Shown here: positions 43,084 through 54,611 of the stretch, piece after piece
Numbering within the stretch: position 1 is the first letter of the stretch
How the letters are laid out: the number at the start of each line of letters is the position of its first letter
Assembly: GCA_003427395.1 (NCBI GenBank)
Contig: BFEA01000819.1
Span: 232,506-296,505 of the forward strand
Source of the DNA: Chara braunii
Lineage: Eukaryota > Streptophyta > Charophyceae > Charales > Characeae
Reading direction: 5' to 3'
Length of the DNA stretch: 64,000 nt
Position numbers and translations under genes: made by a program
Notes under the pieces: model-generated
What the model saw: the letters and a program-made list of their open reading frames with translations, nothing else
Told to the model about the DNA's origin: nothing
The model's database searches: none

Positions 43084-43146
<63 letters not shown>
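42301..43146. repeat. Long-period tandem array with embedded (GT)n(GA)n
   Basis: A 300-400 bp unit recurs about three times: CGCTAGAACATGGAAATATR, then CACTTCCACACTTG, (GT)n, (GA)n, then CCATCGATAGGATGAGCAAC, ACCGGCC, AAGTCTCC, CACGCTACTTCCATCGA. 42730-42808 is an N gap at the microsatellite of the middle unit. Confidence 0.85.
42730..42808. other. Assembly gap (N run) at microsatellite
   Basis: 79 Ns between CACACTTGTT and GAGAGAGAG, exactly where the other units carry (GT)n(GA)n. Confidence 0.99.
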
Positions 43147-43977
43147 CAGGATGTAGTTAGCAACACGTGAGAACGAGTGCACCGAATGCAAAGCACACAG
43201 GTGGGATCAAACGGACCCTTCACAAACCTCACACGCACACAATTTGGCATCAGACCAATATCTGTGCAGGGGCCAGGTGCAGATCTTTCCAGATCCCCTC
43301 ACTCGAGAACAACAACAAAAAAAAAAAAGCACACCGCACTCTAGCAGGATCGAACAGACCTTCCACAAACCCTGGGTAACAAACTCACATCGGACGAACG
43401 GCTGTGTTGGAGGCCGGAATAAAACTCTGCAAAACCCTTTCCACGACAACGCACGCCGGAAAAAACACGCCTCGCATGTAGCAGATTTTGCTGGGCACGC
43501 GCCCCCTGTCCCTAGCCTTTTCCCAAGACTGGAAGCCTGGTCTGGCGGGACTATTACGCCAGACCCGGCTTACACTTCAGTAAGAGTATAGACAAGAAAA
43601 AGGACAGTGACCTCCATCAAGGGCAGGACAACAAGAAGGTTCATGCTCCACAGACCTGACGGAAAGAGATGCTCTACGATACACTTGGCAACCAGTTTTT
43701 CAAAGTCTCAGCTTGCATCCTGCCGCAACTTCCGGGGCTCGGCATGAGCAGAAAGCACGCCCCCTACCCATTCGTTTGTTGTTTTGGCACGCAGGGCTCT
43801 CTTCCCACCCGGAGAAAAGTGCCACCGAAATTCTGGTGGTTAAAGCCCCCGCTACCTCAGCGCGCCACTTTGCGGCAGGCAACTAAAATCAAACCCAGAC
43901 AGATGCAGTTTCTTGCGATGTTTTGTCTGGCGCCACCAAGCCTTTCCAGTCCAGTAATTCTATAGCCCTCATGGGCG

Positions 43978-44640
43978 TCATGCGCGTTTACGCCTGCATC
44001 CAGACAACGTGGCTGGGAAAATCACTAGTGGTTTGCAACTTTGCAGTACGCAACGTGTTTGATGTACGTGATGCGTATTTCGAAAATCTAGCTTAGATGG
44101 CCGAGCTCGGCCACTGCCACACCAGACCTTGAAGAAAAGGTTACCCATTTCGAACTGTACTTTCTGGTAGCGGACAACTCCCCATGTACATGCCGCCACC
44201 TGCTTTCGCCTTTCTCTAAGGACATCTATGCAGCCTACGCACCGCAATACACTAAACCGCTCCGAGACACATGCACCACCGAAAGCTTCCCCAATATGGG
44301 AGCCCCCCTGTGGAATAGGCTCTTGTCTATCGGAAACACCCGCGTACGACCACCAGTTGTTCCAAGCCTCTTCTTCTTCCTTACCGGGATGGTTGTTGCC
44401 TGCCAGCAGCATTAGTGCGACATGCGATCCACGCCTCTTACTGGAGAACCGTTTGTCTCCACCCGCAGGCATTTGTTCTGAAGAACCATTGTTATCAGAA
44501 ACAAAGACCGTGCCATTCTGCTCACTATAAAAAACGTGTTGCAAAGTTGCAAGCCGCATGAAAAATGGACGCCACGGCGATTGTCTCGGGCTGCCGCGAG
44601 GCCACAGTGCGGAGAATTTTGAAAGTGCTAACTTGGGCAA
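43978..44640 (-). CDS. Unassigned 220-codon open frame
   Basis: Longest open frame in a region of ~3 kb without repeats. The predicted protein (SSKRRGSHVALMLLAGNN, AWNNWWSYAGVSDRQEP) has no domain, signal or repeat I recognise. It could be a host exon, an old element or chance. Start codon uncertain. Confidence 0.2.
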   Translation of the reverse strand: MPKLALSKFSALWPRGSPRQSPWRPFFMRLATLQHVFYSEQNGTVFVSDNNGSSEQMPAGGDKRFSSKRRGSHVALMLLAGNNHPGKEEEEAWNNWWSYAGVSDRQEPIPQGGSHIGEAFGGACVSERFSVLRCVGCIDVLRERRKQVAACTWGVVRYQKVQFEMGNLFFKVWCGSGRARPSKLDFRNTHHVHQTRCVLQSCKPLVIFPATLSGCRRKRA

Positions 44641-44970
44641 TTTCCGGAAATCGGAAGTTCATGTCAGAACTTCTCAAAACAGTCAAGGGTGTAAATTTGG
44701 TGCTGAACTCTCCAAGAAACTGATCACAACAAACAGAAAACACATCTAGTGCGGTCATTACCAAAGAGCCAGTTCCTTCTCACAAAAAATATATATATAT
44801 TTCAAAGGCTCGCAACGAGGTTGTCAGAAATGACTACTTCTTATATCCCTTCCCCATGTGAGAGGTGGTGCCTTCTGGGGTGCGGGGAAAAGACGTTCGG
44901 TGGGAAGGTGAGGGGATGGTTGAATGTTATGACATCCTAGACAGTGCACACGATCGCTGGGGTCAACGTG

Positions 44971-45057
44971 CAAACCGCCGCAGCATTGAACCTGGACTTG
45001 AAGTCGGACCCCAGCAAACCGCTGCAGCATGAACCTGGACTTGATGTAGTCCCATGA
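44971..45057. repeat. 44-bp tandem duplication
   Basis: Two copies of CAAACCGCYGCAGCATTGAA followed by CCTGGACTTGA, with one-base indels. Confidence 0.85.
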
Positions 45058-46407
45058 TCTCAACAACCGTACCCACCGAAAGGAGTTCCAACATGTGGCA
45101 ACACTGCCAAGGGCCCAACATACAACTGCACTACTGTCATCATCTGTGTACAACCCCTGTCGGATGACAATGTACCCGGACTCGAACTACACATACACAC
45201 ACCTTCGAGGAGGAAAGACCATCCTTTGTACTCATAACTGAATTCAGAGAGTTAGCCAGAAACTGTCACACAACAGGAAACAGGAAGCAAGGGTGCGGGT
45301 AAGAGCGAGGGGGGGGGAGAATTATAGGGGGGAAATTACATGATTCATATGAATCAGGTGAGTTGTGATTCTCCCAAGAGGCGAGTAGCACAAGCTATTA
45401 CAAAAAGGGAGCACGGTAAGATTTTAAAAACTTGCACATGCCGCACCGAAACTACATCTAGCTCCTACAAAAAGTGGCTGTCAGCAGCTCAGTTTCAACA
45501 TTGACGTCTCCATGATTTTTCCCTCCAGTCACACGTGCGGCCTCATTTTTTCAGACACCACAGAGTCCATACCAAGACTACCGTGCTGTGTCTCGCCCGT
45601 TCGCACGCAACCAACCGGCAGAAACTAGCAAGCATAACCATGGTGGTCTCCATAATCTTCAGGTTCCTGCAAGTTGCTGCTGGTTAGCAGGTCGATCATC
45701 AGGAGACGCTGTCGGCTTCAATTGCCGCTGCCTAAAAGCTCTTCCTTCTGGTGTAGTAACTAAAACCGGTCATCAGCCATCGGTCACATACCATCATTTG
45801 TTCTCCTCTTCTCCCTCTCTTCCTCGGGTGTACTCGGCAGTTCCGTTCGACTGTATATACCACGACTTCGATAGCACCCTGCCCAGTAACTTCTGGTTTA
45901 ATCCGGTCACGTTGAGAGTCAGCGCTCGAGACCGTCAGTCGATACGCGGCCACAATGTTGCCTCTGGTGCCAGCAGCAGCGTACCTGGAGGGCTGTGACA
46001 GACCTACCTTTGTTTCATGGGTGTGTTTGCTGGCTTGTGATGGGGTGCGAACCTGCAGTCCGTAGAGTTTTCCATTCTGCTTTGATTTTCATCACAGGTA
46101 CCTTGAGGGAAGTCGTTGGTGTCCACCTCAAGAGTATCAGTTGTCGGGCAATAATCGATGCCTAACCGCCACCGGGGATGAGATGGGTTATCACTTACAA
46201 TATCATCGGTTAGGGAGACTCTGCAGATTGTACAGGGTCCGCCCTCCTCGCAAGTTGGTGAGGCTCTGCGGAGAGAATCTGTTACAGCCCATCATTTTTG
46301 TCCTCTTCTCCCTCTCCGCCCATGACACAGCGGGCACTTATTTTTGTCCCCTTCTCCCTTTCCACCCATGGTGCAGCTGGCACCTCTGTTTGTCAATACA
46401 TCACATC
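45058..46407. other. No gene seen
   Basis: Only a 16-bp perfect palindrome TGATTCATATGAATCA near 45343 stands out. Confidence 0.4.
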
Positions 46408-46415
46408 GTATACAT

Positions 46416-46721
46416 CAGGGCTGCACCGGCCACCGGCCGGTTGGAACGGACCAATCCGAGCCGGGCCGGTTGGTTGGACTGGCCCAGACCGGAATTCCGG
46501 ACTGGCCGAAAATCGGGTCCAATTTTTTTTATTTTTTTTTTAGTGATGGGGTTGGACTGCGCTTGTCGAGAATCCGCAGAGAAAACATGAATGTGCGGAT
46601 TTTTTTTCACGGGTTGGGGGCGGTGGAGGGGTGTGGGGGGGGTCTGTGTTCTGGGGGTGTTAGTGGGGTGGTTGCAGCATACCTGTCCTCCTGCCAACAC
46701 TGGCCGCTGCCCTTCTCGCGC

Positions 46722-46761
<40 letters not shown>

Positions 46762-47446
46762 TTATACGCGCCCGCTGGTTACCCCAGCACGCACATTTTA
46801 TTGGGAAACTTCGGCTCTGCCACGAAGAAGAAGAAGAAGAAGAAGAGGAAATGGAAGAAGGAGAAGAAGATACTAAGAAGAAGAAGAACAAGAAGAAGAA
46901 GAAGAAGAAGAAGAAGAAAGTTTGGGTTACTTACCTTCAACGGTGGACGACGGGGCGGGGCGATGGCGATGCGAGGCTGGGGTGGACATGGGAGGGGTGC
47001 AACGCAGTCGCAACCTCGTTCACTTTCGATGAAGTGTCTAAGTGACGGGTTGGAGGCTGGAGGCTGGCTGGAGGCTGGAGACGGGGTGGCGGGGCCGATC
47101 GCTGGTGTCAGTTCGGCAAGTCAAACTTCGGGCGGTTTCCTGCCCGAATGTTCAAAAACTGCGGCCTATCTGGGCCGCAGTTCTCACAAGATCGACGGCC
47201 CAGATAGGCCTCCAGTTTTGCTGCTTTCTGGCAGGCCTACAGGGCCCGGTTTTAATTTTTTCGGGGGCGGGAGGCCTCCACGACCCGCATGGAGGCCTCC
47301 AGGCCCCGAAAAATTTTTAACCCCCCCCCACGATCCACTTGCGCGAGATGCCACCGGGGGGGGACCGGCACGGTCCACTGGTCGGTACTACCGGACCGGT
47401 TCCAGTGGGGGAAGGGGGCCCCAGTGGGACCGGAAGTTCAGCCCTG
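46416..47446. mobile_element. hAT-like non-autonomous DNA transposon
   Basis: Ends CAGGGCTGCACC and (inverted) CAGGGCTGAACT, with GGTCCGGTT-rich subterminal sequence on both sides, flanked by GTATACAT (46408-46415) and ATATACAT (47447-47454): an 8-bp target duplication with one mismatch, as made by hAT transposases. Inside are T-runs, (CT)n at 46728-46759, (GAA)n at 46822-46919 and a 14-bp inverted repeat GGCCTATCTGGGCC (47163-47176 and 47197-47210). No transposase. Confidence 0.72.
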
Positions 47447-48435
47447 ATATACATACTATATATTTATATACATTCACACAGAACTGGCCAATAAGCTGAA
47501 GGCCTGGTAAACTGGAGGCACACACACAACCGAAATCACAGAGTCAGCAGGAAAATGCCCTGCAAAGTTTTCATAAACGGAATGGGGAAAGGACGGGGCA
47601 GGCAGGTACAGGGCCAAGAAAAGGCAGCAGGGGTGCAAATTTCATCAGCGTGGCCTGCAAGGTTCTCATAAAAGAAGAGGGCGGGCGGGTACAGGGTCAG
47701 GAAAAGACAGCCGGGGCGCAAATTTCATCGGAGTGTGAACTTGTTTGTTGTTGAAGGCTGCAGAACGGGTGAATACGTTGTCCATCCGCGTGTATTCACA
47801 TTTACCCGATGAGGATTTGAATTTCAACAAAAACTCAAAACTACTGTCAGCCCAGTATTTGTAACAGACCATCAAGGAGATTTAGCTATTGATTGTCAAG
47901 AGCCTACCGTCTTCGCCCAAATAGAACGCCCTGTCATTATCGCCCCAACTGGGCTGAAAAATGCCCCAAATACAGCTTATAATGCCCCAAATACAGCTTA
48001 TAATCACCGGACGTTAGATTCAGGTGAAGACAGTAGGAAATAAGGGAACACTTAACAGGGGAGCAGCAGTGAAAATGGGAACCGCATCGCATAGTCATGC
48101 ATCCTCAAGACTCTGGCGATTCAACCTTTTGGGAATCACACCGCACTACTGACCAAACCGATTCAATACCTGCCCAGGCAGGCAGCTTACTCAACCAGTG
48201 AAGAGCTGGAGAAGCCCGTGGTCAAGCACACTCCTGTTAGCTACACCATCGGCAGAGAAGAACACGTCAATCCTTCAATCAGAGAATTAACTCAAACTGA
48301 AAAAAAAAAAAAAAAAAAAAACACAGGCAGACCCAAACAAAAAAAAAAAGGGCGACAGCCTTGCGATATCATGATTACACTGGCTGGTGCCAGGTGAATT
48401 CAGAGATAATTTACTTGTCTGAGTTCAAGTTGATT

Positions 48436-48498
48436 GGGATTCGCGCCCAGGTCTGCACTCCGCCGGATCATGGGTGTACCAACTGCACTATGCCCCCA
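48436..48498 (-). ncRNA. tRNA-derived sequence (SINE or tRNA pseudogene)
   Basis: The minus strand starts GGGGGCATAGTGCAGTTGGT, with a perfect A box (TAGTGCAGTTGG fits TRGYNNARNNGG), and ends CTGGGCGCGAATCC, a B box with two deviations from GTTCGANTCC. No clean cloverleaf forms. Confidence 0.55.
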
Positions 48499-51400
48499 TT
48501 GTTGCTTTCCAGCATTCCACCGAATTGGAGCCACACACACTTTGTACATAGTAGCACAGAAGGCAAATGCGTCCCAGGCCGATTATGATGATAACTTGAG
48601 AGTTTATAAAAGAGAGAGAAAAGAAAAGTGAGAGATTGTTCTAAGAGCACATTTTCTGATCAACCGCCCCCTGGGAGAGATGCTCCACCATAACACTTTA
48701 ACAGATTCTCACTAAGGACACAGCAGCAAACAGCACCGAACACATACCGTACAGAGAAAAAGACCGTAACCAAAGACATCTGTCGATTCTTCACCAGACT
48801 TTCAGAGAATAAGACAGGCCTTGGCTCCAACCACACTGCTGTTTCAAACTACTACAACCTTTCCTCCTCAGACCCCTTAGCTGTTGTAGACATCGCTGCT
48901 GTCGAGCACGCCGTTGTCGGTATTACCATCAGAGGCATCAGCCCATCGATTGCGGTATTAAAGCTTTCACTCCACACCACCCAAAAGAACTGAGACACAC
49001 TCCCAGGCAAGGCCCCCCAACTCAACAGCTAATTCATCAGCACAGCTCAGAAAGCTTTGCTCCCCCAAGATCAAGCGGCCAAGTAACCCCGTTTTCTCAA
49101 AGCCAGTTACACAACCGCTATTGAACGCAACTGGCACGAACAGGACGTACCTGAGGGAGGGGTTCTGTGGTAATAATGATCCTTCCGTGGTAATAATGAT
49201 CCTTCCGTGCGAAGGGAGGGGTTCGAACAGGACGTACCTGACTTGAACATGATTACACACAGCGTCCTGCGGTACCAAAACCAGATAACACCAGGCCCTC
49301 AAAGGTGCGCTTCAACTCCAGCACGGTCACCTACAAAAACACTCACCATTTCGAATAGGAAGGGAAAAAGCCTACATGCCTGACACTTCACTTTCAACAA
49401 CCCCTCCTGAAACAGTCGGTTCACTTCATTCGAGCTTTCCTAGGGAAAAAGTCTACTGCAGCACAATCCATCCGTTGACATTCGCCACACATGATTTCCC
49501 ACATCCCATTTACCTCGAGAGGCTCCAGAGCCCAGGACTAATCATCCAAACACTTGCACGGAGATCGAAGTGACTCTTCCACATTCCACGGCGCATGGTG
49601 ACCAGATGACAGGTTGCTGGAGCATCCCGCCAAACACAGACACCAGGAGACGCACTCTGATCCCTACCAGATATCCTCATAAGATCGAACCGAAACGGAA
49701 AACTCTAATGACAACCACGTCACAACCATCCTCACTACCACACCTCTGAAGAAAATAACTTCCAAAAGCATCGCACACATAAGGCCCACCATCATGACAC
49801 AACGAGGCATGGCAGGTAAGACGGGAGAGAGATTCGCTCGCTCACAAGCTCGCAACGATCATCAAAAGGACGCCCTCAACGCCACAAATGTCACGACCAT
49901 CCCACACCACTCCTCAACCTCTGGGCACAACGCTTCCGGCAAAGTAAGGACCGTATTCCCCCGAAGAAGAAAAAAACTGACTACCAGCGCCACAATTCTG
50001 TCTCGAAGCTATGGGGATAAGGACTATGACATTTGGGAACAGAATGTGCTCGCAGGCAAAGGACGGCGGGGGGATGAGGAGGAGGGAGTCCGCGAAGATG
50101 ATAGATGGAAGCCAAAGAACAGGGAAACAGTGGGCTTGAACAACCTCGTGAACAAGTTTTGCAGACTTCACTCAAGTAGTAAATATATCACGAGAGTGTT
50201 GAAAAAATCGGCCCGAAGAAGAACCGATGTCAAAAGGGAAGAGAACCACGCCACCCCTCCACAACCTCAGCAGCAGCAGCAGTTGCAGTGCCCCCTAGCA
50301 TACAAAAGACCGTCTGTACAGCTAGCCAACCTGTAGAAACTCCGGAGTGTCCTGTCATCATATGCATTCTAACAATCCAAACACACTGGCCTGGCCTCCA
50401 AAGAGGACGATACAGAAATGCAGATTAAAGGATCATACTGAAACGCGGATTAACAAAGCAAGCAGTACATTCTCGAGATTGCACTCGCTTAGAAAGGACA
50501 GCAATGTCTCATCCTGGCACATGCCCACATACTTTTTGAAGTAATGGGTGGCAAGCAATCTGGTCCTCCGACGAAGTTGACGGTGAGAACGGGCGCACAG
50601 CTAGCAGACGAGCCCCTGTAAAACATTGCCTACAAAAGAGTGGCGACCATGCATGCATGTGCGGACACCGAGCGATGAGCAAAAGAAGCTTGCCCTGTCA
50701 CACTATAGGCAATCGGAAAAGCACACTCGTCTCCTTCCACTGCTTATGACTAAAGGCCGAACTGGAAGACGGCACCTCAATGGCCCAGTAGTTCCGCTGC
50801 TTTTCAACAAATGTCGTTCCGGGAGTGGGTGCGATCCATCTATGAAACACATGCACTCACTAGGCATATGTTGTTACGTGGGACCATCTTCGCGACCCAC
50901 ATACAAGATAGCAGAAAACAAGCACACCATCAGCACCCTCATCATGTGCCCACCTCAGGAGGTCAGAGAGAGCTAGGAAGAATAAGGCCCCTACCAGGAG
51001 TGAACAGCTTGGAAGCACCCCACAATGTCGTTGAATCAGAGGCTGGATGACTACAATGAAAAATCGCACAAGACCAGATGCGCAGAACAAAACAGCAGTT
51101 AGTTGCTCTGGCACAAACAATGGCCGGTTCGACTCTCCACAGTCAGTAAGGTTCACTGTCAATGCCCTCCTTCCAGGGAAACGGTCATCGAGAACAGGAG
51201 ATGTGAGGCATCTCAAATTTGGACTTTTCAGATACACCATCCACTCCACGCTGCACAGCATGGATTCAGGATAGCTGATACGAAGCCTACCTAAGAGGGT
51301 TGTCACTTACTCGCGGGCACGTGAAACGAGTACAAGGGTTGAGCTGGGAGTGTGAGGAAGGGGTGTGCAAGTGGTAGGAGGGGTGGGGGGGCAGAGGACC

Positions 51401-52360
51401 TCGCAGAATGCCCTCATGAAATAGCAGCACTATCCGGTATTACTTGATCCTCGCAACAAATTGCAAAATTCTTTGCGTAGCTGTCAGTGTGTTTTAAGAC
51501 TTAAGTACAGTGAAACCGAACCTGTCCACAAAATAAATGCTGATCTGATTAGAGAGTACCTAAACCTAGCATACACTTTCTGTTTTTTTTTTTTTTTGTT
51601 TTCTCACTGCATCACGTTGATGTCTTGCGAACGGCTTCCTTCTCAGTTGCTCCATATTTGTTGATTGGTTGTTCATTGATGCCGGATCGATAGTATAGTA
51701 GTCGCACAATGGAAAAAGTCAGATATCTTCCAAGGTACATCAGCATCCACGCAATGTGTGCATTCTTAGGCTTTTTCCGGAGAGAAGCTTCAGATATCTT
51801 GATGTCACATACCAATCACAGCAGGCGGCGCATTACCATGCTATCCTCTGAGAGCCCTTGCACTGCAACCAATAAAATAAATCCAAAAAGGCCCAGATGA
51901 AATCGTGAGGGACGACACTTACAGCAGAGCTCATGTCACGTCCAAAAAGACGAGTAATGAGCCATGATGAAGAGAGAAAGAGAGAGAGAGAATCAGAAAG
52001 TTCATACGTCGAAGACCCGTAGATTACTTCCTCGTCAAGGTTAAGTTCTTATAACTCACACCCAGTTAAACCCATCTTTACTTTTCAACGTCCCCCTTCT
52101 GTTATCTCTACTTCCCTCATAAGATCTTCCCCACCTACGCATGCACATCTATGCCAAACAGCACGGCATCCAGTTCGTCTCTGCGACCACTAAATGGGCT
52201 TGTAATACTGTTCTTTGACTTCATTCTTCGCTCTCTCCTATTCCACTTCTTCACCTGCTCAATGATATCAAGTGTTCTTTCACAATCTTCAACAAGTTAC
52301 CTGTGCTTCCAAGTGCTTTCATTCCTCACACTCTTTACTAACAGCAGCTTTTTCTTCCAT

Positions 52361-52530
52361 CCCTCCAGCTGCTGGACCCCCCCGCCCCCCACCCCTTCCA
52401 TCCCTCCAGCTGCTGGACCCCCTTCCCTCCCCCCAGCCGCTGCACCCCCTTCCATCCCTCCAAATGATGGACCCCCCCGCCGCCCCCCCCCCCTTCCATC
52501 CCTCCAGCTGCTGGACCCCCCCGTCCCCCA
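52361..52530. repeat. C-rich minisatellite, about 37-45 bp unit
   Basis: Four units of CCATCCCTCCAGCTGCTGGA followed by a variable C run. The Pro-rich open frames over it are a by-product. Confidence 0.9.
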
Positions 52531-54010
52531 CGCCTCCGCCCCTTTCCCTGTCTTCAGCAAGTTACCTGTGTTCTCAAGTAGTTTCCCTCCCTCCTTAAAG
52601 TGTCTCATGAACAGCTTCTTTATCACCATCCCTCCAGCTGTTTTCCACCCACCGCCCCACCCAACACACACACACACACACACACACTCGATGGCTGTAT
52701 TCTTTTTTTCATGTAATCTTCAAATCAGATAATCACCAGTACAAGGTTTTAATTTTTTTTTGCCTTAAAAACTTTATTTCTTTGGTTTGGAAAATCCAGT
52801 CGCTCGAGGCATACATGCTAGTGTTATTCATTGCAATCACAACTTTTCCACTGTCGCACTTCAATCATCTGCCTCTTCGATTGTGCTCATCAATCATTCA
52901 AATGCACAAATATCACATTTCATCCAGAACATTCGCTCACTTTCATTATTAGTTCCTTCACATTGCGAGTAACATTGCAGCATGTCACTGTTCTTGTACT
53001 ATAGCAAAAAGAAAAGAACTAGACAAAACCCTTACACGACAGCCTTCGTCACAACTTTTTCATCTCTTCAATCTCCTGTCCGAATGAGCCACACGATGCC
53101 GATGGTCAGGCGCTCGTCCGTGCATGTCAGGCAACCACAGACATCCGCATCTATCTTCCAGTTCTTAGGTCCAACTAACACTAGTAATTGTGAAACACAC
53201 AGAGATTGATGTTCATCTGACATGACGGGTGGTTATTATACCTTCCCCTCCCTTTGCACAATTCTGCATATAACGCGTTGTCGCAGCGTTCCCTTGCCAT
53301 TTTCTCTTCTTCCTTTTCAAGGCTTCCACTTCACCTTCTTCTGCATGTTACCTCCAGTTTTTCGTCAAACATCTTCGAATTCCAACCAACTTCTTCTGGA
53401 TGTAAGTGATTAATTAAATTCCTTTTTCGTTTTAAACAAATTTACAGTATTCAAACACATCCATTGTTTACCTTGTACACACGGGCAGGTGGCCCAAACA
53501 ATGAATCATGTCTTCCTTTAAACACCTTTCAATTCCAACCATCTCTTCTTCTGCTTCTTTTTTTTTTCCCTTCTGCTTTTTTCAAAGAACATGCGGGAGG
53601 GATCAAATCCCATTCCTTTTCCGTTTTATAGTGGTACTCAAATTTCAAACGCATGAATTGTTAACCTTGCACTCACCCAGTTGGTCCTGCAATCAATCAT
53701 GTGCGCCCCGAACCACCCACAGCTTTCACTTGTACGGCCAACCGTCCTGTAGAATCCTTAACGACTCATTGTGACCCACGCAGCTTTTTTTTTTCTTTTT
53801 TTTTCTTTGACTCACAGATAACTTGTTTCTTAAATTAGCATCCTTTCCCATTCAGCTTCCTTTTCAGCTGAGCGTATTTGTTCATGTTGATTTTCCATGA
53901 CACTTTTTTTTGCAATTGGTTCATTCTTTACCTCAAGCTCTTTGATTGCCAAGCTGCTTGTCCACTTCTTCGTTACTTCCTTTTTTTCCAAAAAGATGTA
54001 ATTTATTAAT

Positions 54011-54196
54011 CCACTAGTATCTTTCCCGCGCGGGAAAATAGCAGTTTTCCCTCCCTCCTGAACCTTCGGAGGTCGGGCCCGACGACGACTGCCATTGATA
54101 AATCCAATCGGCGGCCGTCATTTCGTTTCGGCCTCTGAAGAGGTCGGACGCCTACCTGAGGCCCGCTATTTTCCCAAGCGGCGAAGGTACTAGTGG
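54011..54196. mobile_element. Palindromic MITE, copy 1
   Basis: 186 bp with inverted ends CCACTAGTATCTTTCCCGC and (inverted) CCACTAGTACCTTCGCCGC, followed inside by GGGAAAATAG on both sides. A possible TTAAT duplication flanks it. Core GACTGCCATTGATAAATCC. No ORF. Confidence 0.75.
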
Positions 54197-54409
54197 TTTA
54201 ATATAACTTCATGACATATGACTCTCCAACAAGGTTCACTTTCTTGTTAGCTTGATGCTTTTCCATAATGCCTTCCAAAATGATAATCCGTTAATACAAC
54301 TTCAAGAGAAAAACTCTTCCACTTCACTCAGTGCTTTATGATTCATTACTTGTTGCATTACTTCCTTCTGCTTGGACTTCCTTTCGCCTGCCTTTCTTCT
54401 CCATGGAAG

Positions 54410-54611
54410 CACTAGTACCTCCACCGGTGTCAGGGAAAATAGGGAAAACTGGCAGTTTTCCCATACTCCTGAGAAATAGGGGGCAAGGCCAAACGACTGC
54501 CGCCGTTGATAAATCTCATCAGCGGCCATCGTTTCGTCCGGGCCTCCTAAAAGATCGGCAGCTCACCTGAGGCCACCCCCTATTCTCCCAACTGGCAGAA
54601 GTTACTTGTGG
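54410..54611. mobile_element. Palindromic MITE, copy 2
   Basis: About 202 bp; same ends (CACTAGTACCTCCACC and, inverted, CCACAAGTAACTTCTGCC) and core (CTGCCGCCGTTGATAAATCT) as copy 1, 214 bp away in the same orientation. Confidence 0.75.

Larger units (their letters stand above)
47456..54010. other. Mostly non-coding, minisatellites and tRNA-like sequence
   Basis: Contains a ~97-bp tandem pair (starts about 47557 and 47655), a 21-bp pair (47961-48002), a poly-A run at 48301, a tRNA-like segment (48436-48498), a local duplication at 49137-49250 and a minisatellite at 52361-52530. Open frames of up to 193 codons (52151-52732, 49794-50336) show no conserved motif. Confidence 0.45.

Noticed and set aside
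45160-45195. tRNA-like B box (GTAGTTCGAGTCCGGG on minus)
   Set aside because: No A box at a proper distance and no cloverleaf.
49794-50336. 180-codon open frame
   Set aside because: No domain, no homologous copy in the window, Gln run from a CAG repeat near the end; length is possible by chance in this composition.
52151-52732. 193-codon Pro-rich open frame
   Set aside because: It is the translation of a C-rich minisatellite and ends in (CA)n.
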